A program made the position numbers and the translations under genes. 32,327 nucleotides of DNA from Streptomyces capoamus (lineage in GTDB: Bacteria; Actinomycetota; Actinomycetes; Streptomycetales; Streptomycetaceae), in assembly GCF_014654935.1 (NCBI RefSeq), contig NZ_BNBF01000017.1:78405-110731 (forward strand), in the 5' to 3' direction. Below are positions 7,605-15,334 of this stretch, one piece after another (position 1 is the first letter of the stretch; each line of letters opens with the position of its first letter). The notes under the pieces are model-generated. The model did no database searches and was not told the DNA's origin. It saw only the letters and a list, made by a program, of their open reading frames with translations.

Positions 7605-7807
7605 GCGCCGCCGTCATCGCCCTCGTCTCGATCGTCCTGGTCGCTTTGGGTCTCGTGGTCCGCCGGGTGCGGCGGGCCTGGGTGGCCGCGTCGGCGCGGG
7701 TCGATGCCGCGCTGGCCCAGCTGCCGCCGGTGCCCGCGCACGACGCCAGCTGGGACCGGCTGCGGCAGGCCGTCCGTGACGAACAGCAGAAGGGAGAGCA
7801 GCCATGA
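7601..7807 (+). CDS. Small single-TM protein
   Basis: A 68-residue product from GTG 7601 overlapping the previous TGA. The N-terminus is a hydrophobic helix (AAVIALVSIVLVALGLVV), immediately followed by RRVRRAW, the expected cytoplasmic positive flank, and a soluble tail. ATG of the next gene overlaps its stop. Function unknown. Confidence 0.6.
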   Translation: MSAAVIALVSIVLVALGLVVRRVRRAWVAASARVDAALAQLPPVPAHDASWDRLRQAVRDEQQKGEQP

Positions 7808-8403
7808 GCACGCTGTTCGACATCACCTCCGAGGCACCGGCCGCCCCCGCGGCGGCCGGGACCCGGCCCCGATACCGCGTCGCCGGACTCGACATCAGCC
7901 TCACCGGCACCGGCATCTCCACCCTCGGCGGCACCACCCGTGTCCCTACCACCGGACGCCGCCGCGACACCATCCTCCAACGCCGCACCCGAATGCGGCA
8001 CATCCTCGACACCGTCCTCACCGAAGTCGGCACCGTCGACCTCGCCTGCGTCGAAGGCCCCTCCCACCACAGCGTCGGCGGCTCCGTCTGGGACCGAGGT
8101 GGCCTGTGGTGGCTCATCATCGACGGCCTGTGCGCCCGCGGCATCCCTGTCGCCGTAATCCCGCCGATGTCCCGGGCCAAGTACGCCACCGGCAACGGCG
8201 GAAGCCGCAAGGCCGCAGTACTGGAGGCGGCGCAGCACCGGTACGGAGCGATCCTCCCGACCGACGACGAGGCGGACGCGCTGATCCTGCGGGCCATGGG
8301 GCTGGACTGGCTCGGCGTGCCGTTGGCCGAGGTGCCGGATGGTCACCGGGCGGCGCTGGCCGGCTGCCAGTGGCCCGACCGCGAGGCGGTGACCGCTCGA
8401 TGA
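7804..8403 (+). CDS. RuvC-like Holliday-junction resolvase / RNase H-fold nuclease
   Basis: A 199-residue protein with an RNase H-fold RuvC pattern: GLDISLTGTG (Asp30), VDLACVEGP (Glu84), and LPTDDEADAL (Asp154/155 and Asp158). These acidic residues would coordinate the metal ions for junction cleavage. The first about 22 residues form an Ala/Pro-rich lead. In phages such proteins resolve recombination or replication junctions before packaging. It overlaps the methyltransferase start (ATGA). Family and active site are visible; junction specificity is inferred. Confidence 0.8.
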   Translation: MSTLFDITSEAPAAPAAAGTRPRYRVAGLDISLTGTGISTLGGTTRVPTTGRRRDTILQRRTRMRHILDTVLTEVGTVDLACVEGPSHHSVGGSVWDRGGLWWLIIDGLCARGIPVAVIPPMSRAKYATGNGGSRKAAVLEAAQHRYGAILPTDDEADALILRAMGLDWLGVPLAEVPDGHRAALAGCQWPDREAVTAR

Positions 8404-10079
8404 CGTACCACTACGACAACGAGCTGACCGTCATGGACTGGTTCTGCGGGGCCGGCGGCTCCTCCCAGGGCATGCACTCCATCCCGGGCGTGCGTATGGC
8501 CCGGGCGGCGAACCACTGGGAGCGGGCGATCGAGTCGCACGCAGCGAACTTCCCCGAGGTCGACCACTACCGCGGTGACATCCGCGAGGCCCCGGTCGAG
8601 AAGTGGCCAGTGACGGACATCTTCTGGGCGTCCCCCGAGTGCCCGCAGTGGTCGAACGCCCGCGGTAAGCGCCGCGACTTCGACGCCTCCCTCCAAGGCG
8701 ATCTGTTCGACGGGTTCGGCCCGTCCGAGGAGGTCGAACGGTCCCGGGCGCTGATGGAAGAGGTGCCCATGTACCTGCGCGGCGTGCAGGAGCGCGGCGG
8801 CCTGGTCAAGGCCGGTGTCGTCGAGAACGTCGTCGACGTCCGCGCCTGGGACCAGTGGGACCGCTGGATCGGCGAGATCCGCAAGCTCGGCTACAAGACC
8901 CGCGTCATCGCGCTCAACAGCATGCACGCCGAGCCGCGGACCGTGCACAAGGCTCCGCAGTCCCGCGACCGCCTGTACGTCGCGTACTGGCACGAGTCCC
9001 TGGGCCGGACGCCCGACTGGGACAAGTGGCTGAGGCCGCGCGCCTGGTGCACCGGCTGCGAGACGTGGGTGCAGGCCGTGCAGCGGTTCAAGCAGCCCGG
9101 CCGCGACATGGGCCGCTACAAGCAGCAGTACGTCTACCGCTGCCCCAACACCAGCTGCCGCAACCAAGTCGTCGAACCCGAGACGCTCCCGGCTGCCGTC
9201 GCCATCGACTGGACGATCCCCGGGCAACGCATCGGCGACCGCACCAAGCCGCTCGCCGAGAAGACCCTCGCCCGGATCCGCGCCGGCCTGGACAAGTTCG
9301 CCCGGCCAGTCATGGTCCCGGCGGGCGGCACATGGCGGACCGAGGCGGTCCCCGTCGACGAGGCACTGCCCACGCGGACGACGCGGGAGAACGACGGTCT
9401 CGCCGTGCCGCCGCTGCTCATCCCAGTCGAGGGCCGCGATGGGAAGGAGCCGAACTCGGCGAACCTGCCGCTGCGCACCCAGACCGCCCGCAACGAGACC
9501 GGCCTCGCCTGGCTGCCGTTCATCGCCGAACTTCGCGGCGGCGGGTCGGTGGCCCGGTCGGCCACCGAGTCCCTCGCCACGGTCACCGCGTCCGGCAACC
9601 ACCACGGGCTCGTCACTCCGGATCTGTCCGCGTTCGTGATGCGGAACAACGGCAGCAAGGGTGACGGCCGCGAGCACTGCACCGCCGTCGAGGAGCCCCT
9701 GCGGACGCTGACCACGATGGGCCACCAGTCCCTCGTCACGTGGGAGTCGCTGCTCGTCCCGTACTACGGCAACGGCACCGCCCGCCCGGTCCGGGAGCCG
9801 ATCGGTACCCTCTCCACCCGCGACCGGTACGCGCTCGTGCAGGGCGAGGTCGACCTCAACGATGTCCGGTTCCGCATGTTGGAGCCCCACGAGATCGGCC
9901 GGGCCATGAGCTTTGCCGACGCCTACATCGTGCTCGGCTCGAAGCGGGAGCGGGTCCGCCAGTACGGCAACGCGGTCACCCCGAACTGCGCCGAGGTCAT
10001 CGTCGCGGCCCTCGTCGAGGCCATCAGCGGCGAGGACATCGACCGGTACGCGCAGCCGGTGATGGGGGTGGCTGCCTGA
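8400..10079 (+). CDS. DNA (cytosine-5) methyltransferase with repeated target-recognition region
   Basis: A 559-residue C5-methyltransferase. Motif I is DWFCGAGGSSQGM (residues 13-25), the catalytic loop is SPECPQWS with Cys81 (PEC rather than the usual PPC), motif VI is VVENVV, motif VIII QSRDRLYV (187-194), and the C-terminal motif RVRQYGNAVTPNCAE brings back motif X. Cys217/220 and Cys248/253 look like a zinc knuckle inserted before the variable region. Residues about 305-475 contain repeated units (P-x-x-T-x-T-x-x-x-x-x-L-V followed by a beta stretch). No restriction endonuclease is recognised nearby, so protection from host restriction is the likely role. Confidence 0.9.
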   Translation: MTYHYDNELTVMDWFCGAGGSSQGMHSIPGVRMARAANHWERAIESHAANFPEVDHYRGDIREAPVEKWPVTDIFWASPECPQWSNARGKRRDFDASLQGDLFDGFGPSEEVERSRALMEEVPMYLRGVQERGGLVKAGVVENVVDVRAWDQWDRWIGEIRKLGYKTRVIALNSMHAEPRTVHKAPQSRDRLYVAYWHESLGRTPDWDKWLRPRAWCTGCETWVQAVQRFKQPGRDMGRYKQQYVYRCPNTSCRNQVVEPETLPAAVAIDWTIPGQRIGDRTKPLAEKTLARIRAGLDKFARPVMVPAGGTWRTEAVPVDEALPTRTTRENDGLAVPPLLIPVEGRDGKEPNSANLPLRTQTARNETGLAWLPFIAELRGGGSVARSATESLATVTASGNHHGLVTPDLSAFVMRNNGSKGDGREHCTAVEEPLRTLTTMGHQSLVTWESLLVPYYGNGTARPVREPIGTLSTRDRYALVQGEVDLNDVRFRMLEPHEIGRAMSFADAYIVLGSKRERVRQYGNAVTPNCAEVIVAALVEAISGEDIDRYAQPVMGVAA

Positions 10080-10660
10080 TGGCCAACCACGCCAACGCCA
10101 GCCGCGAGGAAATCACCGCGGCCCTCCGCGCCGGCCACCCGGTCAACCAGATCGCCGCCGACCTCCACGTCGACCGAGCCCGCGTCCGCGCCATCCGCAA
10201 CGAACTCGGCCTGCCCGCCCACGTCCGGGCGATCGAGACCGTCACGATCGAAGACCGCTGGCGCGAGTACGCCAAGCCGCTCCCCGGCGGCCACATGGAC
10301 TGGACCGGCGAACGCAACGCCACCAGCAACAGGCCGCTCCTCTCCCACGGCTACCGCCACCACAGCGCTGCGGGCATCGCGTTCCGGATCCGCACCGGCC
10401 GCGACCCGGTCGGCCAGGTCCGCGCCGACTGCGGCATGCAGCACTGCGTCGCCCCCGACCACGTCGAGGACGCGCCGGGCCGCCGCCGCAACCGGGAACA
10501 GCTGCGGTACATCAGCGGCGGCCGAGCCCTGCAGGAGCGCTGCCGCAATGACCACGACCAGGCCGAGCACGGGCGGGTCGCGGCGGACGGGCGGGCCTAC
10601 TGCAACGCGTGCAAGCGGGCGAGGGATGCCCGGTCGCAAGCAAGGCGGGATGCGGCGTGA
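10079..10660 (+). CDS. HTH plus degenerate HNH-like protein
   Basis: A 193-residue protein. Residues about 7-45 form a helix-turn-helix (REEITAALRAGHPVNQIAAD, then VDRARVRAIRNELG). The middle resembles phage HNH endonucleases of the GYR...CGxxxCVxPxHVE type (SHGYRHHSAAGIAFRI, then ADCGMQHCVAPDHVEDA), but the usual first catalytic LDH is replaced by RADC. The C-terminus has RCRNDHD and YCNACKRARD, probably a second zinc site. It may be an inactive homing-type nuclease retained as a DNA-binding protein. ATG 10079 overlaps the methyltransferase stop. Confidence 0.65.
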   Translation: MANHANASREEITAALRAGHPVNQIAADLHVDRARVRAIRNELGLPAHVRAIETVTIEDRWREYAKPLPGGHMDWTGERNATSNRPLLSHGYRHHSAAGIAFRIRTGRDPVGQVRADCGMQHCVAPDHVEDAPGRRRNREQLRYISGGRALQERCRNDHDQAEHGRVAADGRAYCNACKRARDARSQARRDAA

Positions 10661-10896
10661 CGGCCCGGGTTCTGGTCGGCGGTTTGTTCGTCGACTGCGG
10701 CGACGGTTTCGAGAACAAGAACGGTGACCGGGCCGGTCAGATCACCTACCGCCGCGCACCCCGCGCCCGCTACGAGTGCCTGCGCTGCCAGACGGTCGAG
10801 GGCCCGGTGTCCGGGGCGGCCGCGGTGAAGCGGTTCGTGGCCACCATCCGCACCATCCACGTCTGCCGGACCGGCGCGCAGCCGCTGGCCGCATGA
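10657..10896 (+). CDS. Small zinc-ribbon-like protein, last gene of the operon
   Basis: A 79-residue product from GTG 10657, overlapping the preceding stop. It has a CLRC knuckle (YECLRCQTVEGP) and a later HVC, forming a probable zinc site, within an otherwise compact beta-rich protein. A strong hairpin follows immediately (10902-10926), so this is likely the last gene of the first rightward transcription unit. Function unknown. Confidence 0.6.
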   Translation: MTARVLVGGLFVDCGDGFENKNGDRAGQITYRRAPRARYECLRCQTVEGPVSGAAAVKRFVATIRTIHVCRTGAQPLAA

Positions 10897-10901
10897 CACA
10901 A

Positions 10902-10926
10902 GCCCCGCACCAGAACGGTGCGGGGC
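10902..10926. terminator. Hairpin terminator between convergent genes
   Basis: GCCCCGCACC (10902-10911) and GGTGCGGGGC (10917-10926) are perfect 10-bp arms with a 5-base loop. It lies between the rightward operon ending at 10896 and the leftward antitoxin gene ending at 10952, as expected for a bidirectional terminator. There is no T-tract, which is common for actinobacterial terminators. Confidence 0.75.
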
Positions 10927-10951
10927 CCGGAGAGAAGGGAGGGGAACGATG

Positions 10952-11314
10952 TCAGTCGAGGTAAACGCGACGCACCGCTTCCACGGCAAAGCGCGCAGCA
11001 GCATTCAGCGCCTCCCGCAGCACACGAGCATTCGTCGGCGCGGGCGCCTTGGCGTCGTCCTCCGATTCCTCCGCGCGCCGTTCCAGGAACGCGACGGTCG
11101 CCCTGTCCCTGACCGCGCGTTCGTAGAAGTCGGGCGGCACCACGTAGGCGCTGCGCTTCCCGCGTTCGGTGAAGGCCCCGGGCCGACCGCCGTACCGAAC
11201 CTCACGGATGAGCTGGGTGAGGTTCGCGCGGGCGTCGGTCATGGAGACCTCGGCCACGCCGTCCTCGGCGATCCGAATGCCCTGGTCAGCAGCCATGGTC
11301 AGAGTGTAAGTCAT
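10952..11314 (-). CDS. Phd/YefM-type antitoxin, orphan
   Basis: A 120-residue protein with a Phd/YefM-like DNA-binding and dimerisation domain at about residues 20-75: VSMTDARANLTQLIREV, then GAFTERGKRSAYVVPPDFYERA. The C-terminal half is a charged helical tail, longer than in typical Phd proteins. ATG 11314 is chosen because GGAGAG (11327-11322) lies seven bases upstream. No toxin gene follows: the next leftward position is a terminator-like hairpin, then a rightward gene. It may neutralise a host toxin or act as a stand-alone repressor. Three 9-bp repeats over its leader suggest autoregulation. Confidence 0.75.
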   Translation of the reverse strand: MTYTLTMAADQGIRIAEDGVAEVSMTDARANLTQLIREVRYGGRPGAFTERGKRSAYVVPPDFYERAVRDRATVAFLERRAEESEDDAKAPAPTNARVLREALNAAARFAVEAVRRVYLD

Positions 11315-11341
11315 GACCAATCTCTCCAATCTTCGAAATCT
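11315..11341. promoter_or_regulatory. Three tandem 9-bp repeats over the antitoxin leader
   Basis: On the top strand three consecutive 9-base units end in AATCT: 11315-11323, 11324-11332 and 11333-11341 (AGATT at the start of each unit in the gene's own orientation). They cover the ribosome binding site and the bases directly upstream of the start codon, within a conspicuous A/T-rich island that contains TTCGAA and TTTAAA. This fits an operator for self-repression by the Phd-like product. Confidence 0.55.
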
Positions 11342-11472
11342 TTAAAGTATCATGGCAGGGCGGAGCCGCCCCTGTCTCCCCCTCCGCGCAGCCATGCCCG
11401 CGATGTCTCAAACCGCGCGGCCCGCTGACCACTTCATCACCACGGCACTCACCAGAAAGGCCGCACCAGCAC

Positions 11473-11880
11473 ATGAGCAACGTCGACAAGACCACCGGTG
11501 AGATCACCGAGGAGCAGAAGGCGCCCGTCGCCGCGTTCCTCGCCAGCCACCTCAACGGCCGCACCGAAGAGGAACTGAGCACCGAGTTTCACCAGCTGCT
11601 CGACGCCGTCCGCGCCCACGGCAAAAAGGGCTCCATGACGATCACCATCGTCGTCGAACCCCCCGCCAACGGCGTCGAGTCCGCACCACTCCCCATCGGC
11701 GTCGAGTCCGCGGTCAAGGCGCCCAAGCCGACCCCGGTCAAGAGCCTCTACTTCCTCAACGACGACGGCCAGCCCGTCCGCGAGGACCCCCGCCAGATGA
11801 CCCCCGGCGTGTACCGCAACGCCGACGGCACCACCGAATTCCGCATGACCGAGACCACCACCGACTACAAGGACGCCTAA
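11473..11880 (+). CDS. Conserved hypothetical upstream of DUF2303 gene
   Basis: A 135-residue protein of unknown family. It begins with an acidic, probably helical part (VDKTTGEITEEQKAPVAAFL), has a middle strand MTITIVVEPP, a Pro/Val-rich linker, and ends with a beta-rich tail that includes SLYFLNDDGQPV and TPGVYRNADG. Only a weak AGG is visible upstream of the ATG. The four-base gap to the DUF2303 gene suggests co-translation and a joint role. Confidence 0.65.
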   Translation: MSNVDKTTGEITEEQKAPVAAFLASHLNGRTEEELSTEFHQLLDAVRAHGKKGSMTITIVVEPPANGVESAPLPIGVESAVKAPKPTPVKSLYFLNDDGQPVREDPRQMTPGVYRNADGTTEFRMTETTTDYKDA

Positions 11881-11883
11881 GCC

Positions 11884-12696
11884 GTGACCAACACCACCGA
11901 CAACGCGCAGGTCATCGTCGACACCGCCCTGCGCTCCGCACCGCCGGCCGAACTTCAGCCTGGCAAGGTGTACGCCTTCCACACCCCCAACGGCGTCCAC
12001 AAGGTCGACCTCACCGGCGACGACTACAAGGACCAGCCGTCGCGGAAGACCGGCACCACCACCGTCCGCGACGCCGAATCCTTCCTCGCCTACTGGACCA
12101 AGCACCACGACGACAACAGCGAGGTGTACGCCGACAGCGAGCGCCTCACCGTCACCGCCGTCCTCGACGCCAACACCGCGGACTCCGCCCGCTGGGCTGG
12201 CCACCGCCTCCACCTGGCGCTCCGCGAGACCACCGCCTGGCGGCAGTGGATGCACCAGGACGGCCAGCTCATGCGGCAGGAGGAGTTCGCCGAGTTCCTT
12301 GAGGACCACCTCCCCGAACTGCTGGAGCCGTCCTCGGCGGACATGCTGGAGATCGCGCAGTCCTTCCAGGCCGCCGTGAAGGTCGACTTCCAGTCCGCCA
12401 GCCGACTCTCCTCCGGGCAGCGGCAGTTCCAGTACGTCGAGACGCAGAGCACCAAGGCCGGGCAGAAGGGCCAGCTCACCGTCCCCGAAACGTTCGTCAT
12501 CGGCCTCATCCCGTTCGAGGGCAGCGAGGGCTACAAGCTCACCGCCCGCCTCCGCCACCGCATCGGACAGAACGGGCTGCAGCTCGGCTACAAGCTGGAA
12601 CGCCCCGACGAGATCCGCCGCACCGCGTTCGCCGACGTGGTCAAGGCGATCGGCGAGCAGATCGACACCGCGGTCATGAACGGGACCCCGGCCTGA
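11884..12696 (+). CDS. DUF2303 (YfdQ-family) phage protein
   Basis: A 270-residue protein matching DUF2303, named after E. coli YfdQ of prophage CPS-53. Recognisable regions are FLAYWTKHHDDNSEVYAD, the core DANTADSARWAGHRLHLALR, WRQWMHQDGQLMRQEEFAEF, LEDHLPEL and the C-terminal GLIPFEGSEGYKLTARLRHR. The biochemical function is unknown; the family is typically found among phage recombination and replication genes, which fits the helicase downstream. It starts at GTG 11884 and ends in TGATG overlapping the broken gene at 12696. Confidence 0.8.
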   Translation: MTNTTDNAQVIVDTALRSAPPAELQPGKVYAFHTPNGVHKVDLTGDDYKDQPSRKTGTTTVRDAESFLAYWTKHHDDNSEVYADSERLTVTAVLDANTADSARWAGHRLHLALRETTAWRQWMHQDGQLMRQEEFAEFLEDHLPELLEPSSADMLEIAQSFQAAVKVDFQSASRLSSGQRQFQYVETQSTKAGQKGQLTVPETFVIGLIPFEGSEGYKLTARLRHRIGQNGLQLGYKLERPDEIRRTAFADVVKAIGEQIDTAVMNGTPA

Positions 12697-13007
12697 TGAG
12701 CGGGCGCGGAGCACGCACACGCGACGGCATCAGCCGCTGCCCGGGCTGCTCCGCGCCCCTCCTCGTCCAGTGAGTCGGTCACACCGCAGCGCTCCAGGCC
12801 CGCGTTGACCTTCCCCCGCCGGACGAGGCCCGCCCCTACGGGCCCGCCGCGCAGGCGAGCACACTCCACGACCTCGTGTGGTGCCTGCCCCGCCCTCGCC
12901 ACGGCCCGCTCCGGCTGCGCTGGACCACCGGCCGGCACCCGCCGGACTGCCCGCACCAGCACCTCCTCACGCACCGCTGCACCACCGAACCGACCACGCT
13001 CTTCTGA
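12696..13007 (+). pseudogene. CxxC protein gene interrupted by a single in-frame TGA
   Basis: From ATG 12696, coupled to the DUF2303 stop as TGATG, 25 codons end at TGA 12771-12773, after which the same frame stays open for 77 more codons to TGA 13005. The two parts join as one plausible protein: RCPGCSAPLLVQ, stop, VGHTAALQARVDL, later LVWCLPRPRHGPLRLRWTTG and PPDCPHQHLLTHRC. I recall related Streptomyces proteins with Trp at the stop position, so TGG to TGA is the simplest explanation. A recent nonsense mutation is likeliest; readthrough or a sequencing error are alternatives. Confidence 0.65.
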
Positions 13008-13021
13008 CGGAGGACCGCCCC

Positions 13022-14842
13022 GTGGACAACGTCCGCCACATGACCCGCGACACGGCGGACCCGCACGGCCCCGAGCAGTACGACGCCGAGCGATACGTCC
13101 TCGGCGGCTGCATGCACAACCCCCGGGACATCGACACCGTGCGCGGCATCATCACGCGTGGCGACTTCGCCCTCCCCGCCCACGAGCTGATCTGGGACGT
13201 CATCGTCCAGCTCCACGGCGACGGCCAGCCGATCAGCCCCCTCACCATCCGCCTGGACCTGGAGAGGCGGAAGGAACTGCAGCGCGCCGGCGGCCTCGCC
13301 TACATCAACCAGCTCGGCGACTACAGCCTCGACGCCGAGTACCACGCGCGGATCGTCCGCCGGGATGCAGACCTGCGCGCCGAAGCTGACCTCGGCCGCC
13401 GCATCGTCCAGCAGGCCACCTCACCCGACGCCGAGCCTGGCCGGGCCGTCACCTTCATCGACGACTACCTGAAGCGGCAGCAGGAACGCTCCGCCGGCCG
13501 CTCCGGCGACCCCGCCGACGCCCTCCTCGCTGAACTCCTCGACGCCGCCAGCCTGGACAACATGCCCACGCTGGAACCCCTCGTCGGCGACCTCCTCCAC
13601 CTCGACAGCCTGGCCCGAATCATCGGCCCGTCCGGGCACATGAAGTCGTTCGTCACGATCGACATCGCCGGGCATGTCGGCACGGGCATGCGCTGGCACG
13701 GCCACTACGTCCGGCAGGGCACGGTCGTCTACCTCGTCGCCGAGGGCGCCCGCGGTATCCGGAAGCGCGTCCGGGCCTGGGAGAAGCACTACGGGCTGAA
13801 GATGGACAACGTCCTCTTCCTGCCCCGCCCGGTGCAGGCGATGGGCCCCGAGTGGGACACGCTCATCGAGGCGATGCGCCGCCTGCAACCGCAGATGGTC
13901 ATCATCGACACCCAGGCCCGTGTCTCCGTCGGCGTTGAAGAGAACTCCAACACCGAAGTCGGCGTCGTCATCGAACGCATCGAGGAGCTCCGCCGCGCGA
14001 CCGGCGCCTGCGTCCTCGTCATCCACCACACCGGCCACGTCGGGGAGCACGGCCGCGGCGCCTCGTCCGCGAAGGGCGCCCTGCAGTCCGAGCTTCACGT
14101 GTCGAAGAAGGGTGAGGACGCTCGGAACACGATCGTCACGGTGAAGGTCGGCAAGCAGAAGGACGACGAGCAGAGCGGTGATCTGCAGTTCGGGCTGAAG
14201 GTCGTCACCCTCGATGGCGAAGCCAAGCCCGACGGGCGCCCGGTCACCTCGGTGGTCCTGGAGTCCCTGGACGTTCGGCCGGCCGAGGAGGTCAAGGGGA
14301 CCCCGGAGTGGCTCGTGGGCGTGCTCCACAAGGCACAGGTCCCGGTGGGCTGGGGGAGCCCGCGGGTCATCAAGTGGTGCGCGGAGTACGGCATCCAGAT
14401 GCGCAAGGACAAGATCGAAGAGGCGGTTCGGATCCGCAAGCGGAAGGACTCTTTCGACGAGGCACAGGATGCCCGAATTGCCCTCCCCCCGAACCTCCCC
14501 CGCGATCTTGAAAGCGAACTCCCCCACGATCAAGGGGGGAGTTCCAGGGAGCCCGAAGAAACGCGCAGGTCAAACCTCCCCCCAACTCCCGGGGGAGCCC
14601 CGGGGGACGTCCCTCCCCGACCTCCCTCCCCCCGCCCCGCCTCTAAGGCGGGGGGAGGTACGGAGGGGGACCGCGGGACAGGAGACGCCGACGGTCCGCC
14701 GTGCACCATCTGCGACCGCCCCATCAACCCCGACTGGGCAGCCCGCGGATACGACACCCACATCGGCTGCGACCCCGCCACCGGCAGCCACCCCGACCAC
14801 CCCACACACCCCCACGACGACGCACCCCACGACGCCGCTTAG
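13022..14842 (+). CDS. Replicative helicase-like protein: DnaB-N plus RecA-like (AAA_25/RepA-type) ATPase
   Basis: A 606-residue protein from GTG 13022 with GGAGG upstream (13009-13013). Residues about 18-125 resemble the DnaB N-terminal domain (DAERYVLGGCMHNPRDIDTV). A RecA-like ATPase follows: Walker A GPSGHMKS (about 202-209), VVYLVAEG, Walker B QMVIIDTQA (about 291-299), sensor VIHHTGH and RGASSAKGA. A helical domain, a Pro/Gly-rich linker (about 485-565) and a terminal CTICDRPINPDWAARGYDTH zinc finger complete it. This should drive replication fork loading or unwinding for the element. Strong hairpins occur in the DNA coding for the linker. Confidence 0.85.
   Translation: MDNVRHMTRDTADPHGPEQYDAERYVLGGCMHNPRDIDTVRGIITRGDFALPAHELIWDVIVQLHGDGQPISPLTIRLDLERRKELQRAGGLAYINQLGDYSLDAEYHARIVRRDADLRAEADLGRRIVQQATSPDAEPGRAVTFIDDYLKRQQERSAGRSGDPADALLAELLDAASLDNMPTLEPLVGDLLHLDSLARIIGPSGHMKSFVTIDIAGHVGTGMRWHGHYVRQGTVVYLVAEGARGIRKRVRAWEKHYGLKMDNVLFLPRPVQAMGPEWDTLIEAMRRLQPQMVIIDTQARVSVGVEENSNTEVGVVIERIEELRRATGACVLVIHHTGHVGEHGRGASSAKGALQSELHVSKKGEDARNTIVTVKVGKQKDDEQSGDLQFGLKVVTLDGEAKPDGRPVTSVVLESLDVRPAEEVKGTPEWLVGVLHKAQVPVGWGSPRVIKWCAEYGIQMRKDKIEEAVRIRKRKDSFDEAQDARIALPPNLPRDLESELPHDQGGSSREPEETRRSNLPPTPGGAPGDVPPRPPSPRPASKAGGGTEGDRGTGDADGPPCTICDRPINPDWAARGYDTHIGCDPATGSHPDHPTHPHDDAPHDAA
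14516..14658. other. G/C-tract hairpins inside the helicase linker (candidate replication origin)
   Basis: Two long inverted repeats lie in the linker-coding DNA. GAACTCCCCC (14516-14525) pairs with GGGGGAGTTC (14535-14544), spacer 9. CCTCCCCCCGCC (14625-14636) pairs with GGCGGGGGGAGG (14647-14658), spacer 10. Between them are further G and C runs, including CTCCCGGGGGAG near 14586-14597. Such structured DNA exceeds what a Pro/Gly linker alone needs. Phage lambda likewise carries its origin within its initiator gene, which makes an origin plausible but unproven. Confidence 0.35.
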
Positions 14843-14851
14843 GAGACCCCC

Positions 14852-14950
14852 GTGCTCACCGCCGCCACCGTCCGAGGCCCCGGCCGCACCGTGCACGCCC
14901 GCTGTGAGCCGTACCTCGCCGACACCGACCACGAAAGGCACAGCGCATGA
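14852..14950 (+). CDS. Very small ORF (32 residues) after the helicase
   Basis: GTG 14852 is preceded by AGGAG at 14841-14845, and the frame ends in a TGA that overlaps the next ATG (ATGA at 14947-14950). The 32-residue product is MLTAATVRGPGRTVH followed by ARCEPYLADTDHERHSA. The good ribosome binding site and overlap support translation, perhaps mainly as a leader coupling the next gene. Function unknown. Confidence 0.5.
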   Translation: MLTAATVRGPGRTVHARCEPYLADTDHERHSA

Positions 14951-15288
14951 CCACCGACCACCCCTTCGGCCCGTCCCCCCTCCGCGTCATCGCCGTCGAC
15001 CTGGACGGCGTGCCCATGGACTGCGAGGACGACGACACCGCCCACGTCTGGGTCCGCGTCCTCGCCTGGAGCCCCCGCCGTGCCTACCTCACGGGCGCCG
15101 CACCGTTCGCCGCCGCCGCCCAGTGCCACCCCGCCGACCTCACCGGCCGCGTCTTCCTCGCCCGCCTCGACCTCAACAACCCGCCCAGCAGCGACGACAC
15201 CGCAGGCGAGCGGCTGGAGTGGCCCGACCTGCGCGAGGCCCCGCCGCTCCCCGAGGAGTGGACGCGCCCCCACGGCCGCACCACCTGA
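14947..15288 (+). CDS. Hypothetical protein
   Basis: A 113-residue protein I do not recognise. The N-terminal half alternates strands (RVIAVDLDGVPMDCEDDDTA, HVWVRVLAWS), and the rest is Pro-rich, including RVFLARLDLNNPP and EWPDLREAPPLPEEW. The VDLDG stretch resembles a HAD-like motif but lacks the DxDxT/V pattern and other HAD motifs, so I do not call it a phosphatase. ATG overlaps the preceding small ORF stop. Confidence 0.6.
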   Translation: MTTDHPFGPSPLRVIAVDLDGVPMDCEDDDTAHVWVRVLAWSPRRAYLTGAAPFAAAAQCHPADLTGRVFLARLDLNNPPSSDDTAGERLEWPDLREAPPLPEEWTRPHGRTT

Positions 15289-15334
15289 CCAGCACCGCCG
15301 ACCAACCGCCCCACGACCACCCCGGGGAGCGCAC

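Noticed and set aside
10902..10951. A toxin gene partner next to the Phd-like antitoxin
   Set aside because: Only a terminator-like hairpin and about 25 further bases lie downstream on the minus strand; upstream is a rightward gene. No toxin frame fits.
14947..15288. HAD-type phosphatase suggested by VDLDG near the N-terminus
   Set aside because: The DxDxT/V nucleophile motif and the later HAD motifs are missing; the resemblance is limited to a few residues.
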